Origin: Roseateles oligotrophus
Lineage (GTDB): Bacteria; Pseudomonadota; Gammaproteobacteria; Burkholderiales; Burkholderiaceae_C
Length of the DNA stretch: 64,000 nt
Direction: 5' to 3'
Assembly (NCBI RefSeq): GCF_014204525.1
Contig: NZ_JACHLP010000007.1
Span: 248,001-312,000 of the forward strand
Position numbers and translations under genes: made by a program. The notes under the pieces are model-generated. The model was not told the origin of the DNA and did not search any database. It saw only the letters and a program-made list of their open reading frames with translations. This document shows positions 34,904-42,282 of this stretch, piece by piece (within the stretch, counting starts at the first letter, position 1; the number at the start of each line of letters is the position of its first letter).

Positions 34904-35013
34904 TATCGTGTTGCGTCAGGGAGGTGCAACGCGAGTGGTCGAGGCGCTTCACGCTTGTCGATTTGCCATCCCGTAGCTATGATTTCGTATATACATCTCG
35001 CCGAGGCCAGACC

Positions 35014-35286
35014 ATGCACGCCACCGCCAAACTGTTCACGACAGGCAACAGCCAGGCTGTGCGCCTGCCCAAGGCCTTCCGGATGGATGCCACCGAGGTC
35101 TGGGTCACGCGCAACGAAGCTACCGGCGAAATAACGCTCCAGCCCAAACCTGGGGCTGATGAACTGCAGGCCTTTTTCAGCCTGCTGGAAGCCGCGCCGC
35201 GCCACAGTCCTGAGTTCATCCCGCCACGCGACGACGCTCCGGCCGACGACCCCTTCGCGGACTGGACTGCCGAGGCCGCGAAGTGA
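35014..35286 (+). CDS. vapB: VapB antitoxin (AbrB/SpoVT type)
   Basis: A 90-residue antitoxin. The swapped-hairpin DNA-binding domain is clear (KLFTTGNSQAVRLPKAFRM), and the acidic Pro-rich C-terminus (about 60-90) is the part that covers VapC. The ATG at 35014 follows a CCGAGGCCAGACC leader; upstream in-frame codons are not conserved. It overlaps vapC by 4 bases and should autorepress the pair. Confidence 0.93.
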   Translation: MHATAKLFTTGNSQAVRLPKAFRMDATEVWVTRNEATGEITLQPKPGADELQAFFSLLEAAPRHSPEFIPPRDDAPADDPFADWTAEAAK

Positions 35287-35711
35287 GCGAGCTTCGCTAC
35301 CTGCTGGACACTAACATCGTCAGCTACTATTTGCGCCGCGTCTCGCCAGTGCTCGAGCAGCGGGTAGGCGACGCGCTGCGCGCCCACGCCTGCGCCGTTT
35401 CGGTGCTGACCCGCGCCGAGTTGCGCTACGGCCAAGCGCTGATGGCCGCCGACGATCCGCGCCGCGTCCTGGTGGACGCCTTTCTGCAGCGGCTGCCGCA
35501 CCTGCCCTGGACGGGTGATGCCGCCGATTGCTTTGGCGCCATCAAGGCCCACAGCAAGCGCAACGGCACACCGCGAGGCGACATCGACACCCAGATCGCT
35601 GCCCAAGCCGTCGCCGACAAGCTGACACTGGTGACGCACAACGTGCGTCACTTCGAGGGTACGCCCGGGCTGCATTGGGAGGACTGGATGGCGACCGGAG
35701 TGCAGGCGTAG
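35283..35711 (+). CDS. vapC: VapC PIN-domain ribonuclease toxin
   Basis: A 142-residue PIN-domain toxin that cleaves RNA (often tRNA) when VapB is lost. The acidic active-site set is complete: D9 in YLLDTNIVSYYL, E46 in LTRAELRYG, D100 and D102 in RGDIDTQIAA. The start is GTG at 35283, inside the last vapB codons. The pair sits between cassettes 4 and 5. Relics of the same kind of pair occur at 27.8 kb and probably at 19.6 kb. Confidence 0.94.
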   Translation: MSELRYLLDTNIVSYYLRRVSPVLEQRVGDALRAHACAVSVLTRAELRYGQALMAADDPRRVLVDAFLQRLPHLPWTGDAADCFGAIKAHSKRNGTPRGDIDTQIAAQAVADKLTLVTHNVRHFEGTPGLHWEDWMATGVQA

Positions 35712-35854
35712 TCCCGCCACTACTTGCTGCGGGACTACGTGCGGAACGACTGGCACCCCATGCAACCATTACTTCTTCGCCTTGCAACAGATGTCAGCGC
35801 TGCGCCAATCAGATCGCGGTCATCTCTCACAATTCCGTGCCCATTTACGACCTG

Positions 35855-38323
35855 CTACCACCGATAAGTCGCTGTTGCGGTGACGGTGCGTTCCTCGCCA
35901 CGATACCAGCCATCGAAGGCATTGCTCGTGTAATAGCGCTTGTTGAACAGGTTGGTTGCGTTCAGCGCAAGACGCCAATGGCTGTCCAGGTCGTAACGCA
36001 GGCTTGCATCGAACAGAGTGAAGCCAGGTTGCGATTTGGTGTTGGCTGCATCGTCCCATCGCTTACCAACGTACCGTGCGCCTGCACCAATGTTCAGACC
36101 GTGCAGGCCGCTATCGCGAAACGTGTAGTCAAGCCACAGCGATGCCATCTGTTTGGGGGCCTGAATCGGCGTCTTCCCTTGCTCCACATACCAGGTGTCG
36201 CCTTTGCGGCCTTTGATGTCGTTGTAGGTGAAAGAGGCTGTAGCGAAGAGGTCGGGCATCAGCTTGCCCTTGGCTTCCAATTCAAGGCCGCGCGAGCGCA
36301 CGGCACCCACTTGCTCGCTGATGCCGCTGAGCGGGTTGGTCACCGTGATGTTCGTTTTCTCCAGGTCGAATACCGCAGCGGTCAACAACAGGTCACCGCT
36401 CTTGGGCTGATACTTGACACCCGCTTCCCACTGTTTGCCTTCGGTGGGCTTCGCATCCAGCGCATCAAATGCTCCGAACGCCGGCTGGAACGAGGTGCCG
36501 TAGCTGACATAAGGCGCCCAGCCGCCCGGGGCAAGCCAAGTCAACGCTGCACGACCAGTCCAGGCTTTGTGCGTGCTACTTTGAGTGCCGCCCCGAGAGG
36601 ACGAACTGTCCTCCCCCTTCGCCGTGTCGTGCCTGCCCGATAGTGTGAGCAGCCATCGGTCCGCGAACTTGGCCTGATCCTGTACGTACAAGCCCACGCT
36701 ACGGAGCTTGTTTGGGCCGTAGACGCCGCCGGGGGTGTTGGGGGCGGGAATTGGCAGGTATACCGGGTTTAGCAGGTCCAGATCCGGGGCGCTTCCCGTC
36801 AGGTATTGTTCTTTGGCGCGTACACGGGTCCAGTCCACGCCGGCAATCAGCCTGTGCGCTACATCGCCGGTCTGGAGCCGGCCCTCAAGAAAACTGTCAA
36901 GCGAAGTTTGCTTGAGATCGCCAAATCCGTGAACCGCAGTCCGCGTGAACGTCCGCCCGTCGGCCTGCAGCGACGACCTTATGTGGTGCTTGTCTGTCTC
37001 GCGGTCCGCGTAGCGGAATTTCTGCCGGAAGCCCAAGTTGTCGCTGAAGTCGTGGCGGAACTCGTACCCGAGGGTCCATGCCTTGTGGACGATGCGGCTG
37101 TAGCGCGGATCACCTTCGCGAACGTTGGTTGGTTGCCTGTTCGCGTCAGCCACATAACCGACATCGTCGCCAGCCTCATGTTGAAGCGTGGATGCGAGCA
37201 AGGTCAGCGACGTGGCTGCTGAGGGTTGCCACAACAGAGAGGGGGCGAAGTACTGGCGCTTGGTTTCGGCCCTCTCACCTCCCGGATACTTCGCCTGATC
37301 GTCGTTGCTTCTCGTCAACCCAACCAGGCGGAACGCGAGATCGTCTCCAATCCGGTCACCATAGTCTATGGCCAATTGCCGGTGCTTGAAGTTGCCAAGC
37401 TGCACCTGGGCCTCCCGGATTGGTTCGTTCAATGATGGCCGCTTGCTGACGCGGTTGACGATACCGCCGACATCACCCTGCCCAAAGGTGGCCGAGGACG
37501 GACCACGCAACACTTCGATGCGCTCCATGCCGTAGACCTCGGTCATCTGGCCGATATCGACAAAACCCAATTGCGCCAACCCATCCAGGTAGTCGTGGGT
37601 CGAACTGTCAAAGCCTCTCAGGGTCAGGAATTCGTAGCCACGGTCATCACGTCCATAGGTCCGGGTGAAGACTCCTGGCGTGTAGTTGAGGGTGTCGAGG
37701 ACCTCTCGCATGCCCTTGGCATCGATCTCCTCGCGCCCGATCACGGAAACGGACTGCGGGACTTCGGTGATGGGCGTATCGGTCTTTGTCGCGGTGGCGC
37801 TGCGCTTGGCGGCGTAGCCCTGCACCGGCCCCGTCGCCGTCTCAAGTTCGGCTCCCGCCCTCACCGTCACCACCGGCAGCACCGATTCCTTGCGCGGCGC
37901 CGCCGCCTCGGGCTTGGTCGGCGCTGGCGGTGCCTTCTTCAGCGTGTAGCCGCCATCGCCGCCGGGCGCGATCTCTAGCCCGCTGCCGGCCAGGGCCTGG
38001 GCGAAGGCTTGCTCCAGTGTCAGGTTGCCGCGCACCGGGCCCGCCGTGCGCCCGCTGACCAGTGCGGGGTCGATGACGATGATGCGGCCGGCGCGGCGGG
38101 CGATGCCGGTGAGCGTGGCGTCGAGCGGGCCGGCCGGCAGGTCGTAGGCGGTGGTCTGCGCGCTGGCGGCGGATTGCGCGCGGGCCGGTGTGTGGGCCAG
38201 GGTGCCGCCCAGGGCGAGCAGTACGGCCAACGCCAGCGGGTGCAGCGCGGCGGGTCGGGCGTGTTGACGGTGCATGCGGTTTCTCCGAAAGAACGGTGGG
38301 ATGGCTGGAAGCGATGTCTTCAT
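35855..38323 (-). CDS. TonB-dependent ferric-siderophore receptor 5, with STN domain
   Basis: An 822-residue receptor. Signal peptide to about 49; STN domain about 58-130 (YDLPAGPLDATLTGIARRAG); TonB-box-like ESVLPVVTV at 146-154; plug with EVPQSVSVIGREEID and VLRGPSSATFGQGDVGG; barrel ending ATYRW. An internal start MHRQHARP at 38275 gives a cleaner signal peptide. It is preceded by two complete FecR-FecI pairs in one run, the only receptor here with that arrangement. Confidence 0.92.
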   Translation of the reverse strand: MKTSLPAIPPFFRRNRMHRQHARPAALHPLALAVLLALGGTLAHTPARAQSAASAQTTAYDLPAGPLDATLTGIARRAGRIIVIDPALVSGRTAGPVRGNLTLEQAFAQALAGSGLEIAPGGDGGYTLKKAPPAPTKPEAAAPRKESVLPVVTVRAGAELETATGPVQGYAAKRSATATKTDTPITEVPQSVSVIGREEIDAKGMREVLDTLNYTPGVFTRTYGRDDRGYEFLTLRGFDSSTHDYLDGLAQLGFVDIGQMTEVYGMERIEVLRGPSSATFGQGDVGGIVNRVSKRPSLNEPIREAQVQLGNFKHRQLAIDYGDRIGDDLAFRLVGLTRSNDDQAKYPGGERAETKRQYFAPSLLWQPSAATSLTLLASTLQHEAGDDVGYVADANRQPTNVREGDPRYSRIVHKAWTLGYEFRHDFSDNLGFRQKFRYADRETDKHHIRSSLQADGRTFTRTAVHGFGDLKQTSLDSFLEGRLQTGDVAHRLIAGVDWTRVRAKEQYLTGSAPDLDLLNPVYLPIPAPNTPGGVYGPNKLRSVGLYVQDQAKFADRWLLTLSGRHDTAKGEDSSSSRGGTQSSTHKAWTGRAALTWLAPGGWAPYVSYGTSFQPAFGAFDALDAKPTEGKQWEAGVKYQPKSGDLLLTAAVFDLEKTNITVTNPLSGISEQVGAVRSRGLELEAKGKLMPDLFATASFTYNDIKGRKGDTWYVEQGKTPIQAPKQMASLWLDYTFRDSGLHGLNIGAGARYVGKRWDDAANTKSQPGFTLFDASLRYDLDSHWRLALNATNLFNKRYYTSNAFDGWYRGEERTVTATATYRW

Positions 38324-38362
38324 CAGCCTTGAACCGCGAGCGGAGAAAAGTGACAGGGGGCT

Positions 38363-38382
38363 GCGCGAAAAAAGTTCAGCGC
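38363..38382 (-). promoter_or_regulatory. Shared upstream element of receptor 5
   Basis: Plus-strand GCGCGAAAAAAGTTCAGCGC spans the fecR4 stop and lies 40-60 bp before the receptor 5 ATG. Its GCGC ends form a short inverted repeat around the A-run. Close match to the receptor 4 element. Confidence 0.45.
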
Positions 38383-39455
38383 AGGTCGATACTCACCCAC
38401 CAGCCGGTGCGCCGATGCACTGTGATCGGGAGCGCCCGGGCGAGCGCGGCCAGGGTGCGCTCGCTGTCGTCCAGCGGAAAGCTGCCCGTCACGCGCAGGC
38501 GGGCGGCCTGGGGCGAGACGCGCAGCACACCGGGGTGGTAGGGGCGCAGCGCATCCACCACGTCTTGCAGCGGGCGGTCGTGAACCTCGACGAAGCCGTC
38601 TTCCCAAGCGCTGGCGGCTTGGGGAGCCAAGGCCTCTTGCGCCACGCCCTGCGCGGTCAGGCGGGCGCTGTGGCCCTGGGCCAGCGTCAGCGCTTGGCCC
38701 TGCAAGGGCTCGATGCGTACCGCCGAGTGCAGCACGGCCACCAGGCTGCTGCCGTCGTCCTGCCGCACCAGGAAGCGCGTGCCCAGGGCCTGGATGTGGC
38801 CTTGCGCGGTGTGCACGATGAAGGGGCGTCCACCGCCAGCCTCTTGGGACTCTTTGGCCACTTCGACGATCAGTTCCCCGCTGCGCAGGTGCAGGCGGCG
38901 GGCGGTGCCGTCGAAGGACTGGTCCACCACGCTGCGGGCGTTGAGCCACAGGCGGCTGCCGTCGGCCAGGGCGAAGACGCGGCGTTCGCCTGTGCCGGTA
39001 GAAAAATCGGCGGCCAGCGCGGACAGGGGCCGCTGCCCGTGGGACCACAGCAGGCCGCCACCCACGCCGGCCAGTACCAGCCCCAGTGTGTTGCGCAGGG
39101 CGCTGCGCCGCCCGGCTTGTGCCAGCAGGCTGCGGCGCATGGCTTGGCGGGGTGGCAGCCCTTGTGGCAGTTCGTTCAGGCGGCCGAGTGCACGCTCCAT
39201 GCGCGCGGCGGCGGCTTCGTGCCGTGGATCGGCTCGGCGCCAGGCGTCAAAGGCAGCGTGGTCGGCCGCGCTGGCTTCGCCGGAGCGCAGTTGGACCGCC
39301 CAGGCGATGGCGCGGGCGGCGATGGGGTCTGTAGGGTTGGAGGGAGCGTCTTGCTCGGGAAGTGGGTCGGGCGCATTCGGCACGGAGCGGTCGGCGGTTG
39401 GTATTGCGCCCGGATCGGCGCCAAGGTCGCCCACCCGAACCTCAGAGCGCGGCAT
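38376..39455 (-). CDS. fecR: FecR-family anti-sigma factor 4
   Basis: A 359-residue regulator with an N-terminal FecI-binding part (AIAWAVQLRSGEASAADHAAFDAW, WRRADPRHEAAAARM), a membrane helix near 118-136 (TLGLVLAGVGGGLLW) and a periplasmic FecR domain (GERRVFALADGSRLWLN, QALGTRFLV). The N-terminus is about 45 residues longer than in FecR1 and poorly conserved; MPRSEVR at 39455 overlaps fecI4 by 14 bases. It is the FecR nearest to receptor 5 and its likely direct partner. Confidence 0.91.
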   Translation of the reverse strand: MPRSEVRVGDLGADPGAIPTADRSVPNAPDPLPEQDAPSNPTDPIAARAIAWAVQLRSGEASAADHAAFDAWRRADPRHEAAAARMERALGRLNELPQGLPPRQAMRRSLLAQAGRRSALRNTLGLVLAGVGGGLLWSHGQRPLSALAADFSTGTGERRVFALADGSRLWLNARSVVDQSFDGTARRLHLRSGELIVEVAKESQEAGGGRPFIVHTAQGHIQALGTRFLVRQDDGSSLVAVLHSAVRIEPLQGQALTLAQGHSARLTAQGVAQEALAPQAASAWEDGFVEVHDRPLQDVVDALRPYHPGVLRVSPQAARLRVTGSFPLDDSERTLAALARALPITVHRRTGWWVSIDLR

Positions 39456-39963
39456 AGCAGCGCGTGAGTGCTTCGGCCATGTACTGCCGCACGCGACTGA
39501 CGGAGACGCCGATCTCGGCGGCGATCTCGGCGTAGGTCAGACCGTCGAGCTGGCTGAGCAGAAAGGCCCGTCGCGCCTTGGCCGACAGGCCGTCGAGCAA
39601 GGCATCGATGGCCAGCAGGGTTTCCAGCGCCATGGCCCGCTCTTCCGCAGAGGGCGCAAACTCCTGCGGCACCTGGGCCAGTTCGGCTGCCCAGGCCAGC
39701 TCAAGCCGCTGGCGTCGCTGGTGGTTAAGCAGCACATGCCGGGCCACGGTGGTCAGGTAGGCCCGGGGCTCGTCCAGCCGGGCCGGAATTCGGGAGGTGA
39801 GCAGCCGCACGAAGGTGTCGTGCGCCAGATCGGCAGCGCGGTGGGTGCAGCCCAGTTTCTTGCGCAGCCAGCCGTGCAGCCAACCGTGGTGGTCGCAGTA
39901 GAGGCCGGCTATTTGCTGCTGGAGCGCGGCGGCCTCGGGTGATCCTGTGGTGCTGAAGCTCAT
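39442..39963 (-). CDS. fecI: FecI-like ECF sigma factor 4
   Basis: A 173-residue ECF sigma factor: region 2 with ADLAHDTFVRLLTSR and TTVARHVLLNHQRR, region 4 with LSQLDGLTYAEIAAEIGVSVSRVRQYMAEAL. Unlike FecI1-3 it lacks the MPSTPA N-terminus and has no free promoter: its ATG is inside the end of fecR5 (4-base overlap). It is thus made only together with the upstream pair. Confidence 0.92.
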   Translation of the reverse strand: MSFSTTGSPEAAALQQQIAGLYCDHHGWLHGWLRKKLGCTHRAADLAHDTFVRLLTSRIPARLDEPRAYLTTVARHVLLNHQRRQRLELAWAAELAQVPQEFAPSAEERAMALETLLAIDALLDGLSAKARRAFLLSQLDGLTYAEIAAEIGVSVSRVRQYMAEALTRCYAAL

Positions 39964-41006
39964 GGTGATGGAGCCGCTCCCTTGCCCTTGGGCTCAATGC
40001 TGCTCCACCAGGGCAGTGTGTGCCGCACCTGGACGGGGAGCACCGTGGCGAGCATGACCAGCGCCCGGTCTGTGTCGTTCAGCGGAAAGCTGCCGAACAC
40101 GCGCAGGTCGGCGACCTCGGGGGCGACGGCCAGGTGGCCGCGGCGGTAGCGCGCCAGTTCGGCCGCGACCTGGGCCAGGGGCATGTCCTGGGCGATCAGC
40201 AGGCCTTGGGTCCATGATTCGCGGGCGGGGTCGGCCAGTGCGGGGGGCTCGACACCGCTGCCGCTGAAGCGGGTCTGCTCGCTGGCCCGGAGGACTCGGG
40301 TGGTGCCGCTGGTGGCGGTGCGCACCTCGACTGCGCCTTCATAGACCGCGACAAAGGTCTGCCCGTCGTCTTCCAGCCGCACATTGAAGCGCGTGCCCAG
40401 GGCGCGCAGGCGTCCGTTAGGGGTGTCGACCACGAAGCCCCGGCGGGCATCGGCTGCCGTCTCGATGAAGATGTCACCCGTCACCAAGCGCAGGCGGCGC
40501 AGGCTGGGCTGGTAGTCCTCGTTGAATGCGCTGGCAGAGCCCAGCCACACGCGGGTGCCGTCGGGGAGGGAGACTTCGCGCACGTCGCCCACGCCGGTGT
40601 GGTGGTCGGCCGCCCAGGCCATGGCCATGGCGGGCAGCGGCGTATGGCGCCATACAGCCCAGCTCAGCAGCCCGGTGCCACCACAAGTGGCCAAGCCCAG
40701 CAGGACGCGGCGCCGGAGCGCATGGTGCCGCGCGGTTTGCAGCACTTCGACGGTGGAACGCGGGTCGACGCTGCTCTGGATGGGCTCGAAGCGGCGGCCG
40801 ACCTGTTCGACACAGGCCCAGGCCGCGCGGTGGGCTTCGCTGGCTGCCAGCCAGGATTCCCAGGCCGTGCGATCAGTGTGGCCGGCTTCTCCAGAGCGCA
40901 GCAGCGCGAACCATTCGGCCGCTTCCTGCATGGCCCGGTGCGTGGCGTCACTCGAGGCTGCCTTGGGCGCTGGAGGGAGGGGCAGTTCAGCTGCGGACAT
41001 TGTCAT
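39960..41006 (-). CDS. fecR: FecR-family anti-sigma factor 5
   Basis: A 348-residue regulator beginning MTMSAAE (41006, or 41000); this start overlaps the fecI5 stop by about 20 bases, and the longer frame to 41090 lies wholly inside fecI5. FecI-binding part with AAEWFALLRSGEAGHTDRTAWESW, membrane helix about 105-122 (VLLGLATCGGTGLLSWAV), FecR domain with GDVREVSLPDGTRVWLG and RALGTRFNV. It is separated from any receptor by the fecI4-fecR4 pair. Confidence 0.91.
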   Translation of the reverse strand: MTMSAAELPLPPAPKAASSDATHRAMQEAAEWFALLRSGEAGHTDRTAWESWLAASEAHRAAWACVEQVGRRFEPIQSSVDPRSTVEVLQTARHHALRRRVLLGLATCGGTGLLSWAVWRHTPLPAMAMAWAADHHTGVGDVREVSLPDGTRVWLGSASAFNEDYQPSLRRLRLVTGDIFIETAADARRGFVVDTPNGRLRALGTRFNVRLEDDGQTFVAVYEGAVEVRTATSGTTRVLRASEQTRFSGSGVEPPALADPARESWTQGLLIAQDMPLAQVAAELARYRRGHLAVAPEVADLRVFGSFPLNDTDRALVMLATVLPVQVRHTLPWWSSIEPKGKGAAPSP

Positions 41007-41520
41007 GCGCCTCCATCTGCATGCACAGCAGCATCGCCTGTGCCACATACTTGCGCACCATGCGGGTGGAAACATCCAACTCTGCCGCAACCTCCTTGTC
41101 GGTCATCTCGCAACCCACCGCCAGCACGAAGGCCCGAGCGGCCTTGGATGAGAGGCTTTGCAGCATGGCGTCGATGTCCTGCAGGGTTTGCAGGACGATG
41201 GCCTGCTGCTCGGACGAAGGAGCGAACGATTCGGGCTGGGCGGCCAGCGCTTCAAGCCAGGCCGCTTCGACCTGACGGCGACGCCAGAGATCGACGCACA
41301 GACCATTGGCCATGGTGCGCAGGTAGAGGCGCGCCTCGGGCGGACCGTCAAAGCGCCGGGGCGTCACCAACAAGCGCAGGAAGGCGTCGTGCGCGAGGTC
41401 GGCGGCATCCGCGGCATTGCCCAGGCGGCGGCGCAACCACCCCTGCAACCAGTCATGGTGGTCGCAGTAGAGGGTCTCCACGGAGGGAGAAAGCGTTGGG
41501 TCCAGGGCGCTCACAGGCAA
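40987..41520 (-). CDS. fecI: FecI-like ECF sigma factor 5, head of the double cascade
   Basis: A 177-residue ECF sigma factor. Region 2 has ADLAHDAFLRLLVTPRRF and RTMANGLCVDLWRR; region 4 has AVGCEMTDKEVAAELDVSTRMVRKYVAQAM, quite unlike the LSQLDGL block of FecI1-4. A near-perfect Fur box at 41579-41597 stands upstream. As first gene of fecI5-fecR5-fecI4-fecR4-receptor 5 it probably sets expression of the whole run. Confidence 0.92.
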   Translation of the reverse strand: MPVSALDPTLSPSVETLYCDHHDWLQGWLRRRLGNAADAADLAHDAFLRLLVTPRRFDGPPEARLYLRTMANGLCVDLWRRRQVEAAWLEALAAQPESFAPSSEQQAIVLQTLQDIDAMLQSLSSKAARAFVLAVGCEMTDKEVAAELDVSTRMVRKYVAQAMLLCMQMEAHDNVRS

Positions 41521-41578
41521 GTCATCACGCCGCGCGATGGTTTGCCCGCACAGCTTTCGGGATCAGGGAAGTGTATTG

Positions 41579-41597
41579 AATAAGAATTATTCTTATT
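41579..41597 (-). promoter_or_regulatory. Near-perfect palindromic Fur box upstream of fecI5
   Basis: AATAAGAAT-T-ATTCTTATT is a perfect 9-1-9 inverted repeat and the best Fur box in the window. It lies about 60 bp before the fecI5 ATG and is the only promoter-like site seen for the five-gene run down to receptor 5. Confidence 0.85.
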
Positions 41598-41658
41598 GTA
41601 ACGGGCTCGACGCCTCAGGGGCAAGTTCATGCCCTCCGTTCATGCGGGGTCGAGCCGA

Positions 41659-42282
41659 TCAGCCATGGCGATGGAAATTAGCCACCACCCTGCTCAGGAA
41701 GAAGGCGCAGGAAACCGGCAGCATGGCCAGCAGCGCAGGGGCAATGGTGATCGGGGTTACGGCCGCGACGATGCTTGCACACGCCATCAGAACGAAGGCG
41801 CTGGCGTGGAGGGCGAACCACTCCGGATCGTGCGGCTTGAACTGCTTGGCACGCAGAATGCGGACGACGAAGCCGTCGATCGCGGTGGCAATGATGACGA
41901 ATGCCTGCAACGGCAGCCACTCGATCAGCGCAGCGAGCCGGTAGGTCGCAAGTAGCAGCTGGGCATCGATCGAGCGGAAGTAGGTGTTGCCAAAGAAGCG
42001 CTGATTGACCCGAGCCATTTCCTGAGCGACGGCTTCGGCCATGCGGTCCGTGCCGGGCGCTTGTGCCGAGGTTGGTACCGGGCTGGCGGCGCTCAGGGCC
42101 TGGTTCATCGAGAGCGCGCGCTCAAGGATGAGCACTGCGCGCGCCTCGCTCCACGTTGCCGCGTTGAGCTCGTGTTCGCTGTGGATCTGGTTCAGGAAGC
42201 GCTCGGGAGGATTCGCGGCCGGCAGATACAGCACGAAGACCAGCAGCAGGGTCAGGGCCGCGACAGCGATGATGCGGATCAT
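41659..42282 (-). CDS. DUF4400-type ICE membrane protein (TraJ position of SXT)
   Basis: A 207-residue inner-membrane protein with helices at about 3-21, 118-145, 168-186 and 188-200. The pattern MIRIIAVAALTLLLVFVLYLPA, then FFGNTYFRSIDAQLLLATYRL, fits DUF4400 proteins, which follow traD in SXT-like elements. Its role in transfer is unknown. The start at 42282 overlaps the traD stop by 4 bases. The 137-bp gap after it holds the Fur box of fecI5, so this marks the right end of the cargo. Confidence 0.85.
   Translation of the reverse strand: MIRIIAVAALTLLLVFVLYLPAANPPERFLNQIHSEHELNAATWSEARAVLILERALSMNQALSAASPVPTSAQAPGTDRMAEAVAQEMARVNQRFFGNTYFRSIDAQLLLATYRLAALIEWLPLQAFVIIATAIDGFVVRILRAKQFKPHDPEWFALHASAFVLMACASIVAAVTPITIAPALLAMLPVSCAFFLSRVVANFHRHG

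Noticed and set aside
10070-41520. Siderophore biosynthesis in the cargo
   Set aside because: No NRPS, NIS synthetase, ornithine hydroxylase or isochorismate gene is present; only uptake and control genes are.
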